A stretch of DNA of 6,322 nucleotides from CAVQGF01 sp045807945. GTDB lineage: Bacteria; Acidobacteriota; Terriglobia; Terriglobales; Acidobacteriaceae. The position numbers and the translations under genes are program-made. This document shows, in pieces, positions 1 to 6,024 of this stretch (positions within the stretch are counted from its first letter, which is position 1; every line of letters begins with the position of its first letter). The DNA lies in the NCBI GenBank assembly GCA_045807945.1, contig JBJMGI010000106.1, positions 1-6,322 of the forward strand. Reading direction: 5' to 3'. The notes under the pieces were generated by a model that saw nothing but the letters and a program-made list of their open reading frames with translations, did not search any database and had not been told where the DNA came from.

Positions 1-522
1 CGCCGCGCGCGTGAGGCCGATCACGCCGTGCTTCGCGGCGGTGTAAGCCGGGCTGCCTTTGATCCCGATAACCCCTGCTCCCGACGACGTGTTCACGATC
101 GCGCCACCGCCGCTTTTGAGGATCAACGGGATCTCGTGCTTCATGCACAGAAACACTCCGCGAAGATCAATGTCGATGATCCGGTTCCACTCCTCCTCGT
201 CGTAATCCGCCGTCGGAGCGGGCTTCTTCGGCTCGAGGCCGGCGTTGTTGAATGCGAAATCTAGACGCCCGAAAGTCTCGCCCGTCTTCTCCAGTGCCGC
301 CTTCACGTCAACGGCTTTTGTCACATCGCAGCGCACCGCCAGCGGGCGACCACTTTCCTGCTCGATCAGGCGCGCGGTTTCTTGATTCGCCTGCTCGCCA
401 ATATCGGCAACTGCTACGCTGGCGCCGGCTCGCGCAAATGCCAACGCCGCCGCGCGGCCAATTCCGCTCCCGCCTCCGGTGACAAATGCCACCTTGCCTT
501 CAAAGTTAAACGAATTGTTCAT
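1..522 (-). CDS. SDR family oxidoreductase, C-terminus cut by window edge
   Basis: This is a cytoplasmic NAD(P)-dependent short-chain dehydrogenase of the classical type; the substrate cannot be told. I translated the minus strand by hand from the ATG at 522-520, and it is open for 174 codons to the left edge, where it is cut. Visible motifs are the dinucleotide-binding TGGGSGIG at residues 15-22, an acidic Asp40 at the end of the second strand (usual in NAD-preferring members), NNAG at 92-95, catalytic Ser147, and the YTAAK motif with Tyr160 and Lys164. About 75-85 residues are missing compared with the usual 250. The residue that normally supplies the fourth catalytic position (Asn in the N-L-x-G segment) is Asp119 here. 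The start is chosen because the Rossmann strand begins about 10 residues in; no clear Shine-Dalgarno sequence is seen. Family assignment is firm, the specific function is not. Confidence 0.93.
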   Translation of the reverse strand, partial: MNNSFNFEGKVAFVTGGGSGIGRAAALAFARAGASVAVADIGEQANQETARLIEQESGRPLAVRCDVTKAVDVKAALEKTGETFGRLDFAFNNAGLEPKKPAPTADYDEEEWNRIIDIDLRGVFLCMKHEIPLILKSGGGAIVNTSSGAGVIGIKGSPAYTAAKHGVIGLTRAA

Positions 523-579
523 AGGTGTTACTCGTTAGGGCTGAACCATCACCCTGATCACTTCGCGCTCGTCGATTGC

Positions 580-609
580 GTTATACATAACAGTTGCTCT
601 CATGGTCAC
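580..609 (-). promoter_or_regulatory. Possible promoter of the SDR gene
   Basis: Reading the minus strand upstream of the SDR gene, TATAAC (585-580) resembles a -10 box and GTGACC (609-604) matches four of six positions of a -35 box, with an 18-base spacer. The -10 sits in a small palindrome, GTTAT-AC-ATAAC (580-591), which might be an operator. Both matches are weak and could be chance; the consensus used is that of sigma-70. Confidence 0.2.
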
Positions 610-624
610 CTAACGTCGCTCGCG

Positions 625-675
625 TGAGCGAAGCGGCTCTCGCGTTATTGCGCGGACTGTTGTGTTCTTGCGGGA
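625..675. repeat. Direct repeat copy A, left flank of toxin-antitoxin module
   Basis: The first 25 bases (625-649) are identical to 1265-1289. The similarity continues to 675 (versus 1314), with a few substitutions and indels. The left edge overlaps a 6-bp-stem hairpin (616-621 with 626-631, four-base loop GCGT). Together with copy B it brackets the toxin-antitoxin pair exactly. No terminal inverted repeats or transposase accompany it. Confidence 0.85.
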
Positions 676-733
676 AAGTCTGGTGCTCCCAAGATGATTG
701 CCGATCGCCGGTGCGGGCGCTAATCTTTATGCG

Positions 734-973
734 ATGAGCACCGCGCAGGAGATCGAAGAAGCCATTCGCGCGCTGGAAAAGACCGAGCGCGATAAGCTCT
801 TTGAGCACCTGCCGCAGCTCTTCCCGCAACTCGGTGGCGATGCCGAATGGGAGCGCATCATCCGTGATGATCAGCCGCGCCCAAGCTTCAGTGCGTTGAT
901 CGATAGCTACGAAGCGCGTCTTTCAACAGGAGCTGAGTCCTATCCGAAAGTCGCTGAAAGCGATTTCGACTAA
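734..973 (+). CDS. Antitoxin of a RelE/ParE-type toxin-antitoxin pair
   Basis: This encodes a 79-residue acidic protein, MSTAQEIEEAIRAL at its start, with a helical N-terminal half, a middle segment around DAEWERIIRD, and a polar, acidic C-terminus ending SDFD. I chose the ATG at 734; a TTG at 698 in the same frame would add 12 residues that look like intergenic translation. The stop is 6 bases before the toxin GTG, so the two are probably co-transcribed. The role is inferred from position, size and the neighbour: small protein first, ParE/RelE-like protein second, as in most type II modules. Such antitoxins bind and mask the toxin and often repress the operon. I see no clear ribbon-helix-helix or HTH domain, so DNA binding is unproven. 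Confidence 0.75.
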   Translation: MSTAQEIEEAIRALEKTERDKLFEHLPQLFPQLGGDAEWERIIRDDQPRPSFSALIDSYEARLSTGAESYPKVAESDFD

Positions 974-979
974 GAACGC

Positions 980-1246
980 GTGGTCTCCCGCGCGGCACCA
1001 GAGTTTTGGCGTCTCTACCACGAGCTATCGCCGGACGCGCGGTCAGCAGCGCGTCGAGCCTATCAGCTCTTTAGCCACAATCCTGCGCATCCCGGTTTAC
1101 GCCTCGAACGATTGCGCTTTGATCCGCGCGCATGGTCCGTCCGCATCACGAGAGATATCCGCGCGGTCGCGCTGCGACGCGGGGACGAGTGGCTCTGGTT
1201 TTGGATTGGAACACACCAAGACTTCGACCGGCGATTTCCACGGTGA
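980..1246 (+). CDS. RelE/ParE-family toxin
   Basis: This encodes an 88-residue basic protein starting at GTG 980; an in-frame stop at 971-973 excludes any earlier start. An N-terminal helical segment (APEFWRLYHELSPDARSAAR) is followed by the beta-sheet core typical of the ParE/RelE fold. The hallmark strand SVRITRDIRAVAL lies at 53-65, and the terminal block WIGTHQDFDRRF at 75-86. In the family the last strand often carries a Tyr or His; here His79 occupies that place. RelE members cut ribosome-bound mRNA and ParE members poison gyrase; the sequence does not decide between them. Placement six bases after the antitoxin stop supports a two-gene operon. The ORF looks intact. Confidence 0.85.
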   Translation: MVSRAAPEFWRLYHELSPDARSAARRAYQLFSHNPAHPGLRLERLRFDPRAWSVRITRDIRAVALRRGDEWLWFWIGTHQDFDRRFPR

Positions 1247-1264
1247 CTTAGTGTATTCGACCAA

Positions 1265-1314
1265 TGAGCGAAGCGGCTCTCGCGTTATTTCGCGCGGACT
1301 GCGTTCTCGCGGGA
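1265..1314. repeat. Direct repeat copy B, right flank of toxin-antitoxin module
   Basis: This is the partner of 625-675: 25 identical bases at 1265-1289, then a diverged match to 1314. It starts 18 bases after the toxin stop. The 640-bp period means that recombination between copies would remove the whole toxin-antitoxin pair and leave one repeat. Confidence 0.85.
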
Positions 1315-1373
1315 CTCTGCGCCGCGTTCAAGCGCAGCGCGTCCTCAAGCTGGCTCCTGCGCGGTAGAGCTAC

Positions 1374-2093
1374 TCAAGCAGCGACGGCGAGAGGCATCTC
1401 GTCGTACGTCCGCCCGCCGAGTAAGCGTCCGGTGAGGTCCTTGCGGACACCACCCCACTGCTTGAAGAAGAACGGCACGTTTTGTCTGCGGCACGCGCGG
1501 TAGATCTCGCGGACCCAAACGATCTTCATAGGGCGAGCCCGTGGTCCAGATTCGCCTCCGACGATGACCCAGTGAATGCCGTGCAAGTTTATGCCAGCGA
1601 GCGAACCAATTAACGGTTCACAAGAGAGAAATCGCACTGCGGCGGGAACCTCCCGGAGATCGTCTACGCGGTTCAGGGCCATAGCATCTTCGACGCTCAC
1701 TCCCATCCAAACATTCTCCGGCCAATCGAGGCGGGCAGCTAGTTCACGAGCGCGGCTGCTGCGTTTCGTAAGGATCTGAAAATTGTGCTGCGGACATGCG
1801 CGCATTGTCGCAAACACCTTTTGAATGAATGAGAGCGGCACATCCCGGTGAAACAGGTCGCTCATCGAGTTCACGAAAACCCGTCGGCCCGTTTTCCACG
1901 ACCGTGGAAGGTCCACCACATCGTGATGCATCGTCACTTCGAACGAGTTCAAGTAGCGCCGGTTGCCCATCGCGTGAAGACGTTTCGCCAAGCGCTCCGC
2001 ATAGCAGTTCTTGCAACCTGCGCTGATCTTTGTGCAGCCCGTTACCGGGTTCCACGTCGCTTCAGTCCATTCGATGTGAGAATTTGCAGCCAT
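1374..2093 (-). CDS. DUF5131 / phage Gp37-Gp68 family three-Cys-motif protein
   Basis: This 239-residue protein is a full-length member of the family known from phage Gp37/Gp68 (Pfam PF07505, now DUF5131). The defining cysteines are Cys20, Cys27 and Cys30 (C-x6-C-x2-C) in the segment WNPVTGCTKISAGCKNCYAE, a likely metal or iron-sulfur cluster site. Further family blocks are NSMSDLFH (75-82), QILTKRS (106-112), WMGVSVED (129-136), FLSCEPL (155-161), VGGESGPRARPM (178-189) and FFFKQWGG (208-215). The layout is reminiscent of radical-SAM-type barrels, but the chemistry is unproven. Its ATG shares one base with the TGA of tcmP (TGATG), which implies translational coupling. The family is known to be paired with TcmP, so the two probably act together. 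The gene appears intact. Cellular role unknown. Confidence 0.93.
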   Translation of the reverse strand: MAANSHIEWTEATWNPVTGCTKISAGCKNCYAERLAKRLHAMGNRRYLNSFEVTMHHDVVDLPRSWKTGRRVFVNSMSDLFHRDVPLSFIQKVFATMRACPQHNFQILTKRSSRARELAARLDWPENVWMGVSVEDAMALNRVDDLREVPAAVRFLSCEPLIGSLAGINLHGIHWVIVGGESGPRARPMKIVWVREIYRACRRQNVPFFFKQWGGVRKDLTGRLLGGRTYDEMPLAVAA

Positions 2094-2931
2094 CAGCGGA
2101 TACCGCGCTGACGATAGCGCTCGAAAATCTCTTCTACAATCTTGCCGCCGGTCGCGTTCGGGGAAGCAAAGAAGAGGTAATATATTGTGGCGCCAGTCGA
2201 GTTCCGCATCGGCATCGGTTTTGGCACGTAGTTGAACCCGGCGACGTTCTTGAGACGTTCGCGATAAGCCTCGACCACGTCTTCGTTGGTCGTTTTTTCT
2301 TCGCGCGGGCCAAAGAGCTCCATCTCTTCGCGGTACGCTGCCTTACGCCAAGAATCATCACCCCAGAACTGATTCATGCGTTCGATTTGGGCGGGCGCGA
2401 CGCCCTCCGGCTTCTTCCACAGCACGTTCATGTTCATGTCCATGACCATGAAATTGAGAAAGATCTCTACACACTTCATCTTGCCCGCGGCCGCCACAAC
2501 GTCCCAATTTGGGTTGAGCTTATACGGATCCAGAATGCAGAGAGCTCGTTGGTAGTTCTCATAACGGATTGTCGGGAAGACCTCTGTTAGGAGCACTTCG
2601 TTGCAATCTCCTTCATGAACAGTTACACCCTCGCTCTGTTCAGTAAGTTTTCGGAGGTTACTCGCCCGTTCTCCATCCATGTCTATAAGATGATAGCGTT
2701 TGAATGCGGGCGTAATGTTCAGCGCGTTCAACGGGCTTCCAGCAATGTAGCCTCCCGTGCGTTTCGCTAGGTGAACGCCGGCGCCGGCGAACGCATCTAT
2801 ATAGTGATGCTCAAGCGGCGGTTTTTGGGCTGCGAGGATTTTCGAGTACGCGCCGGCGTATTGTTTAATAATATCTAGCTTAACCTCTGACCAGTAGCCG
2901 ACTTCGTCGATCTTAACGGTTTACGTAGCAT
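2093..2931 (-). CDS. tcmP: Three-Cys-motif partner protein TcmP, apparent 5' frameshift
   Basis: This is the partner of the adjacent three-Cys protein (family TIGR04474), with features of a Rossmann-type methyltransferase. The reading frame is open from 2920 to the stop at 2093 (275 residues). Numbered from 2920, YIDAFAGAG (40-48) resembles a SAM-binding glycine loop. It is followed by YHLIDMD, then EGDCNEVLL and CILDPYK, which resemble later methyltransferase motifs, and by family blocks LNFMVMDMN and PMPMRNS. A TTG at 2731 would start a 212-residue form, but that removes the glycine loop. No ATG, GTG or TTG lies between the TAA at 2923-2921 and that TTG. An ATG at 2931 in another frame would fit if one base near 2912-2918 were missing, giving about 281 residues. 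Either the start was lost or there is a sequence error. The gene is markedly AT-richer than its neighbours, suggesting transfer. Annotated span includes the presumed ATG. Confidence 0.88.
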
Positions 2932-3023
2932 CTTGGGCAGGCACGGTCGTTTGTGGCACTACTCTGAGCCGAATTGGAAGGCTAAAGTGCGAGTTAGTTC
3001 TCCGCCTTGAAATGAGGCGACCT

Positions 3024-3935
3024 CTAAAGCGCGCTGCGAAACTCCGTCGGCGTAACACCAACTACCCGCCGAAAGACCTGCGCGAAGTGGCTCGGGTTCT
3101 TGTAGCCGACCTCGAGGCCGATTTCGATCAGGCTGCGCTTGGTTTCGCGGATGAGTTGCTGGGCGCGCGTGATCCGTTCGCGGGTGACGAACTGCAGCGG
3201 GGACATGCCGGTGGTCTGCTTGAAGACACGGGAGAAGTGAAAGGGACTTAGCTCCGCCAGCTCGGCTAACGACTCGAGCGTGATGTCGTCCGCCAGGTGT
3301 TCGTGCACGTAGTCCTCCACCTTGCGCAGCTGGCGTACTGGCAGCCCGCCGCGGAAGTCGGCTTTCTCCGCCGCCGCGGTGGTGTATTTCTCGGCCAGGC
3401 AGCTCGCGATCAGCTTTGTCAGGTGCGCGACGCACTCGGATTTTGCCGACACGCGCTCGGCGAGCATTTCGGCACAGGCGAAACAAAGATGCGCGAGCGC
3501 TTCGTCGCGCCCGAAGAAGTCGATCACGTCGATGCGTTCAGGATCGGCACCTGGCACAGACGCCCTACAGGCGGCGAGGAAGACATCGACCGAGACATGG
3601 AGCTGCACGTTTTCCAGTTCTTCACCGGCGGGCGAACTGAAGCTCACCTCATACGGAGTCCTTGAGCGGGTGACAAAGAGGGTCCCGGGCTGGAGCTGGT
3701 GCGTGATCCAGTTCCCGCCGAGGTCGCGTTCTTTGAATACCGCAGAGCCTCCCAGCTGACACGAGATCAACGGCTCCGGAGTGGCGGGGACGAGGAACCG
3801 ATCGACCACGCGCGGGAACTTGTAACGCCGCACAAACAATCCCGTCCAGCGCAGCGCCATGCTGTCGGCCACGACTTGCCCCTTCAGGTGCCGGGGATAG
3901 GCGGCGGCGGTCGTGCGATCGGGAGTTGTCACCAC
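3024..3935 (-). CDS. AraC-family transcriptional regulator
   Basis: This is a 303-residue DNA-binding regulator. The N-terminal part (about 20-200) is a sensor-like domain with a beta-rich, cupin-like segment and no recognisable ligand. The C-terminal 98 residues (206-303) form the AraC double helix-turn-helix: the first at about 219-240 (LESLAELAELSPFHFSRVFK), the linker GMSPLQFVTRERI at 243-255, and the second at about 268-290, ending QVFRR. The start is one of two adjacent GTGs (3935 or 3932), because the upstream frame stops at 3947-3945. An ATG at 3860 would delete 25 residues, including a GQVVADS segment that I recall from related regulators, so it is less likely. No strong Shine-Dalgarno sequence is seen. 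It stands divergent to the TPR gene and 92 bases upstream of tcmP on the same strand. Its targets cannot be told. Confidence 0.92.
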   Translation of the reverse strand: MVTTPDRTTAAAYPRHLKGQVVADSMALRWTGLFVRRYKFPRVVDRFLVPATPEPLISCQLGGSAVFKERDLGGNWITHQLQPGTLFVTRSRTPYEVSFSSPAGEELENVQLHVSVDVFLAACRASVPGADPERIDVIDFFGRDEALAHLCFACAEMLAERVSAKSECVAHLTKLIASCLAEKYTTAAAEKADFRGGLPVRQLRKVEDYVHEHLADDITLESLAELAELSPFHFSRVFKQTTGMSPLQFVTRERITRAQQLIRETKRSLIEIGLEVGYKNPSHFAQVFRRVVGVTPTEFRSAL

Positions 3936-3948
3936 TAGATAGCGTTAT

Positions 3949-4086
3949 TTACAACACAGTTCGAAGCTCCATCGACGTAACAGCTACCACGCGGCGAAAG
4001 ACCTGCACAAACGGCCTCGCGTTCTTGTGGCCGACGTCGAGGCCGATCGCGATTGCACTTATCCGTGTATTCCGGAGCGGTAAGCT
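3949..4086 (-). pseudogene. Remnant of a second AraC-type regulator (C-terminal 45 residues)
   Basis: This is a decayed partial copy of the neighbouring AraC gene's 3' end. The minus strand from 4086 to the TAA at 3951-3949 encodes 45 residues. Its last 43 align without gaps to AraC residues 261-303, with 24 identities, and both end at the same point. Examples are IGLDVGHKN against IGLEVGYKN and an identical QVFRRVV. At DNA level, 3965-4054 matches 3040-3129 at 71 of 90 positions (hand count). A TAG at 4089-4087 closes the frame upstream, and nothing like the first HTH or sensor domain precedes it. Key second-HTH residues are altered (PSHF to ARPF). It cannot make a working regulator. It fills nearly the whole gap between the AraC and TPR genes, so it probably also holds their promoters. 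Confidence 0.88.
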
Positions 4087-4119
4087 CTACCGTCGGCGCT
4101 TGTGACATCTAAGACGGCG

Positions 4120-5340
4120 ATGCGAATCATCGTGGTTGGCTTGGTGCTGAATCTCGGCGGCGTGTATTCGGCAGAGGAGGATGACCAAAAAGATTCCGCA
4201 GAGCGGTTGCCGGGACAGTACGAGGCGCCTTCACCGAATGGAAAGTTTGCGTTCCGCTATGTCACGGACGCGGCCACGGACTCAGACGCAGAGGCAGACG
4301 AAGACGCGGGCGTAAAGAAGCAAAGGTACGAACTGATCGATAAGAAATCAGGGAAGGCGATCATGACTGTGGCGAAGTCTGATCCCGATCTTGGCGCCAG
4401 CGCGCGTTTCAACATTGAAGGAGTGCTGTGGAGAAGGGACTCCAGCGCGTTTGCGATGACTGCGTTTCTATGGAAGCGGGGAAGCTCCGTTTTTGTGTTT
4501 CGTCGCGAGGGCTCGCGCTTTCGCAAGGTCAAGCTGCCGGAAATGGCCACCGATGTCCCAGAGAAGGTGAAGCGAGGGAAGAGTTACCCGCACGTCGCCG
4601 AGCTGGATTCGGAGACTGCGCGACGATGGCTCAAGGATGGCTCGTTAGTCGTCGAAATCGAAAGCATGTTCGACGGCGGTGATGGCTCGATTACCGCGAA
4701 GCGGACGGTGACGCTTGGATTCGGTGGAAGCGGTAAAGCCAGCATCCTGAAATCAACCGTAAAATATGATACCGAGACCAAGGCAGACCCGGACGCAGAA
4801 GCCGGAGCTGCGCGGGACAAGGGAAACTATAAGACCGCGATTAAGATCTACGATCGCGCGATCAAGGCTGACGGGGATGACGCTCCCGCATATTACGGGC
4901 GGGGCTGCACCTATTTCGTCATGCGTGATTGGACGAAAGCGCTCGCAGATTTTCAACGCCACTGCGACCTAAGGAAAGAGGAAGCTTATCCAGCCTTCCC
5001 GGCGCGCTTCTTCATTTGGATCCTCCGCGCCCGTCTCGGTGACAGAGAAACAGCTGACAAGGAATTCGCACCTTACATGGAGGGACACCCAGCGCAGTGG
5101 AGTGGCGGCGGGGACGCAATGGTCGGCAACTTCCTGCTCGGCCGAATCAGCGAGGATGAGTTTGTCGCGGGCCTCAGCGATAATCCGCACACAGCTTACT
5201 TTTATGCGGGAATCAGACGGTTGCTCAATAATGAACGGGAGAGTGCCGCGGAGGATTTTCGCAAATCGGTGGCGACAGGCGAGAAAGACGCAACCGAATA
5301 CCAGATGGCGGCGGCCGAGTTAAAAGCGCTCACCAACTAA
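4120..5340 (+). CDS. Exported TPR-repeat protein, function unknown
   Basis: This 406-residue protein begins with a short Sec-type signal peptide (MRIIVVGLVLNLGGVYS, cleavage likely after Ser17 or Ala18), so it probably acts outside the cytoplasm. No lipobox cysteine is present. Residues 19-220 contain an acidic low-complexity stretch (SDAEADEDAG) and a beta-rich region with SPNGKFAF and WRRDSSAFAM, resembling single beta-propeller-like blades. From about 225 on it is helical. One clear TPR lies near 225-258 (GNYKTAIKIYDRAIKADGDD), a second near 259-292 (YYGRGCTYFVMRDWTKALAD), and a TPR-like unit near 358-385 (YFYAGIRRLLNNERESAAED). TPRs mediate protein contacts; no partner is evident. A GTG at 4102 would add six residues ahead of the signal peptide; the ATG is preferred because it gives a compact signal. 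It stands alone, divergent from araC and convergent with the GNAT gene. Confidence 0.85.
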   Translation: MRIIVVGLVLNLGGVYSAEEDDQKDSAERLPGQYEAPSPNGKFAFRYVTDAATDSDAEADEDAGVKKQRYELIDKKSGKAIMTVAKSDPDLGASARFNIEGVLWRRDSSAFAMTAFLWKRGSSVFVFRREGSRFRKVKLPEMATDVPEKVKRGKSYPHVAELDSETARRWLKDGSLVVEIESMFDGGDGSITAKRTVTLGFGGSGKASILKSTVKYDTETKADPDAEAGAARDKGNYKTAIKIYDRAIKADGDDAPAYYGRGCTYFVMRDWTKALADFQRHCDLRKEEAYPAFPARFFIWILRARLGDRETADKEFAPYMEGHPAQWSGGGDAMVGNFLLGRISEDEFVAGLSDNPHTAYFYAGIRRLLNNERESAAEDFRKSVATGEKDATEYQMAAAELKALTN

Positions 5341-5362
5341 GTAGCTAATCTGTGAGACCTAA

Positions 5363-5382
5363 CGAGCGACAAGCTACGCTCG
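5363..5382. repeat. Intergenic hairpin between convergent genes
   Basis: CGAGCG (5363-5368) pairs with CGCTCG (5377-5382) across an eight-base loop. It sits in the 80-bp gap between the convergent TPR and GNAT genes, where a bidirectional transcript end would be expected. There is no T-run directly after the stem on either strand, so an intrinsic terminator is not established. The same ACCTAACG lead-in followed by a GAGCG/CGCTC hairpin occurs at 608-631, suggesting a small dispersed palindromic repeat. Confidence 0.45.
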
Positions 5383-5420
5383 CTGGTCGGTGGGGAGTTT
5401 TCCGCGAGATGTTGAGTAGC

Positions 5421-5921
5421 TCAAGTGCCGAGCACGCGACGATAAAATCGCGTATCGAGGGACATGCGAGGAAATGTTTCGGGTAAACCCGTTGTCGCGA
5501 TCTGGACAAAGCCATTCTTTTCATAGAAGCGATGCGCAGCGACGAACTTCTCTGTCGTGCCGAGAAAGATGTCGCGGACTTGCGCGGTGGTCGCGAACAA
5601 GATCAGCTCCTTGAGCAAGCGGCTGGCGACGCCATGCTCGCGGCCACGGTGCGTCGCCTTCACGAACATCTTTCTCAGCGCGCCCTGATGGTTGCCGATG
5701 TCGCGCAGCCCGATAGTTCCCACTAGCTCCCCATCCGAAAGGGCCACCCAGAATCCGCCGCGGCCGCGCTGATAGAACGCCGCGATGTCGAGCAGATCGG
5801 GTTGGTCAGCAACAGTGATCGCGAAGCCAAACTCGGCCTGTTGAATGGGGAGGATCACATCGATTACGCCTGCCTGATGGACTGAAGAGAAGGGGACGAT
5901 TTGAATCACAACCGAGACCAT
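5421..5921 (-). CDS. GNAT-family N-acetyltransferase
   Basis: This 166-residue protein transfers an acetyl group from acetyl-CoA to an unknown amine. Motif A is clear: ALRKMFVKATHRGREHGVA (81-99), with the acetyl-CoA pyrophosphate-binding R-x-x-G-x-A at Arg94, Gly97 and Ala99, followed by SRLL. Motif B is RFYEKNGF at 131-138. The preceding strand FWVALSDGELVGTIGL (57-72) is the usual central beta hairpin. The ATG at 5921 is preferred because the fold begins within ten residues; ATG 5945 or GTG 5954 in frame would add 8 or 11 residues that look unrelated to the fold. The length is typical. It is a single gene, convergent with the TPR gene, whose stop is 80 bases away. The stop codon lies in a short palindrome (TTGAG-CTA-CTCAA on its own strand). 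Confidence 0.92.
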   Translation of the reverse strand: MVSVVIQIVPFSSVHQAGVIDVILPIQQAEFGFAITVADQPDLLDIAAFYQRGRGGFWVALSDGELVGTIGLRDIGNHQGALRKMFVKATHRGREHGVASRLLKELILFATTAQVRDIFLGTTEKFVAAHRFYEKNGFVQIATTGLPETFPRMSLDTRFYRRVLGT

Positions 5922-6024
5922 CGCCGCAAGGCCACGGCCAGGCATGTTAATCACAAGAGCGGCAGCGGTCGCGAATGATCGCGAGGACGCCCGCCCACGC
6001 TGTCACGATCGACTACCTAAGCGC

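Noticed and set aside
2030..2590. Plus-strand 186-codon open frame opposite tcmP
   Set aside because: It is the antisense shadow of tcmP, has no recognisable domains, and conflicts with strong family matches on the minus strand.
2093..2731. TTG at 2731 as the true tcmP start (212 residues)
   Set aside because: It would remove the conserved, clearly coding 63 residues upstream, including the YIDAFAGAG loop and the GYWSEVKLDIIK segment.
2959..3486. Minus-strand 175-codon frame inside araC
   Set aside because: It overlaps the well-supported AraC helix-turn-helix region in another frame and has the Arg/Gly/Pro-rich composition of a GC-rich shadow frame.
3322..3759. Plus-strand 145-codon frame opposite araC
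   Set aside because: It is antisense to a confident gene, with no domain signature; it is long only because of high GC.
5357..5417. Possible integron attC site: ACCTAAC and GTTGAGT both fit the end-box consensus 61 bp apart
   Set aside because: The interior does not fold into the long imperfect hairpin that attC needs; the only pairing is a local six-base stem. Such short degenerate boxes arise by chance, and the similar ACCTAAC at 608 has no matching second box nearby. No integrase gene is present.
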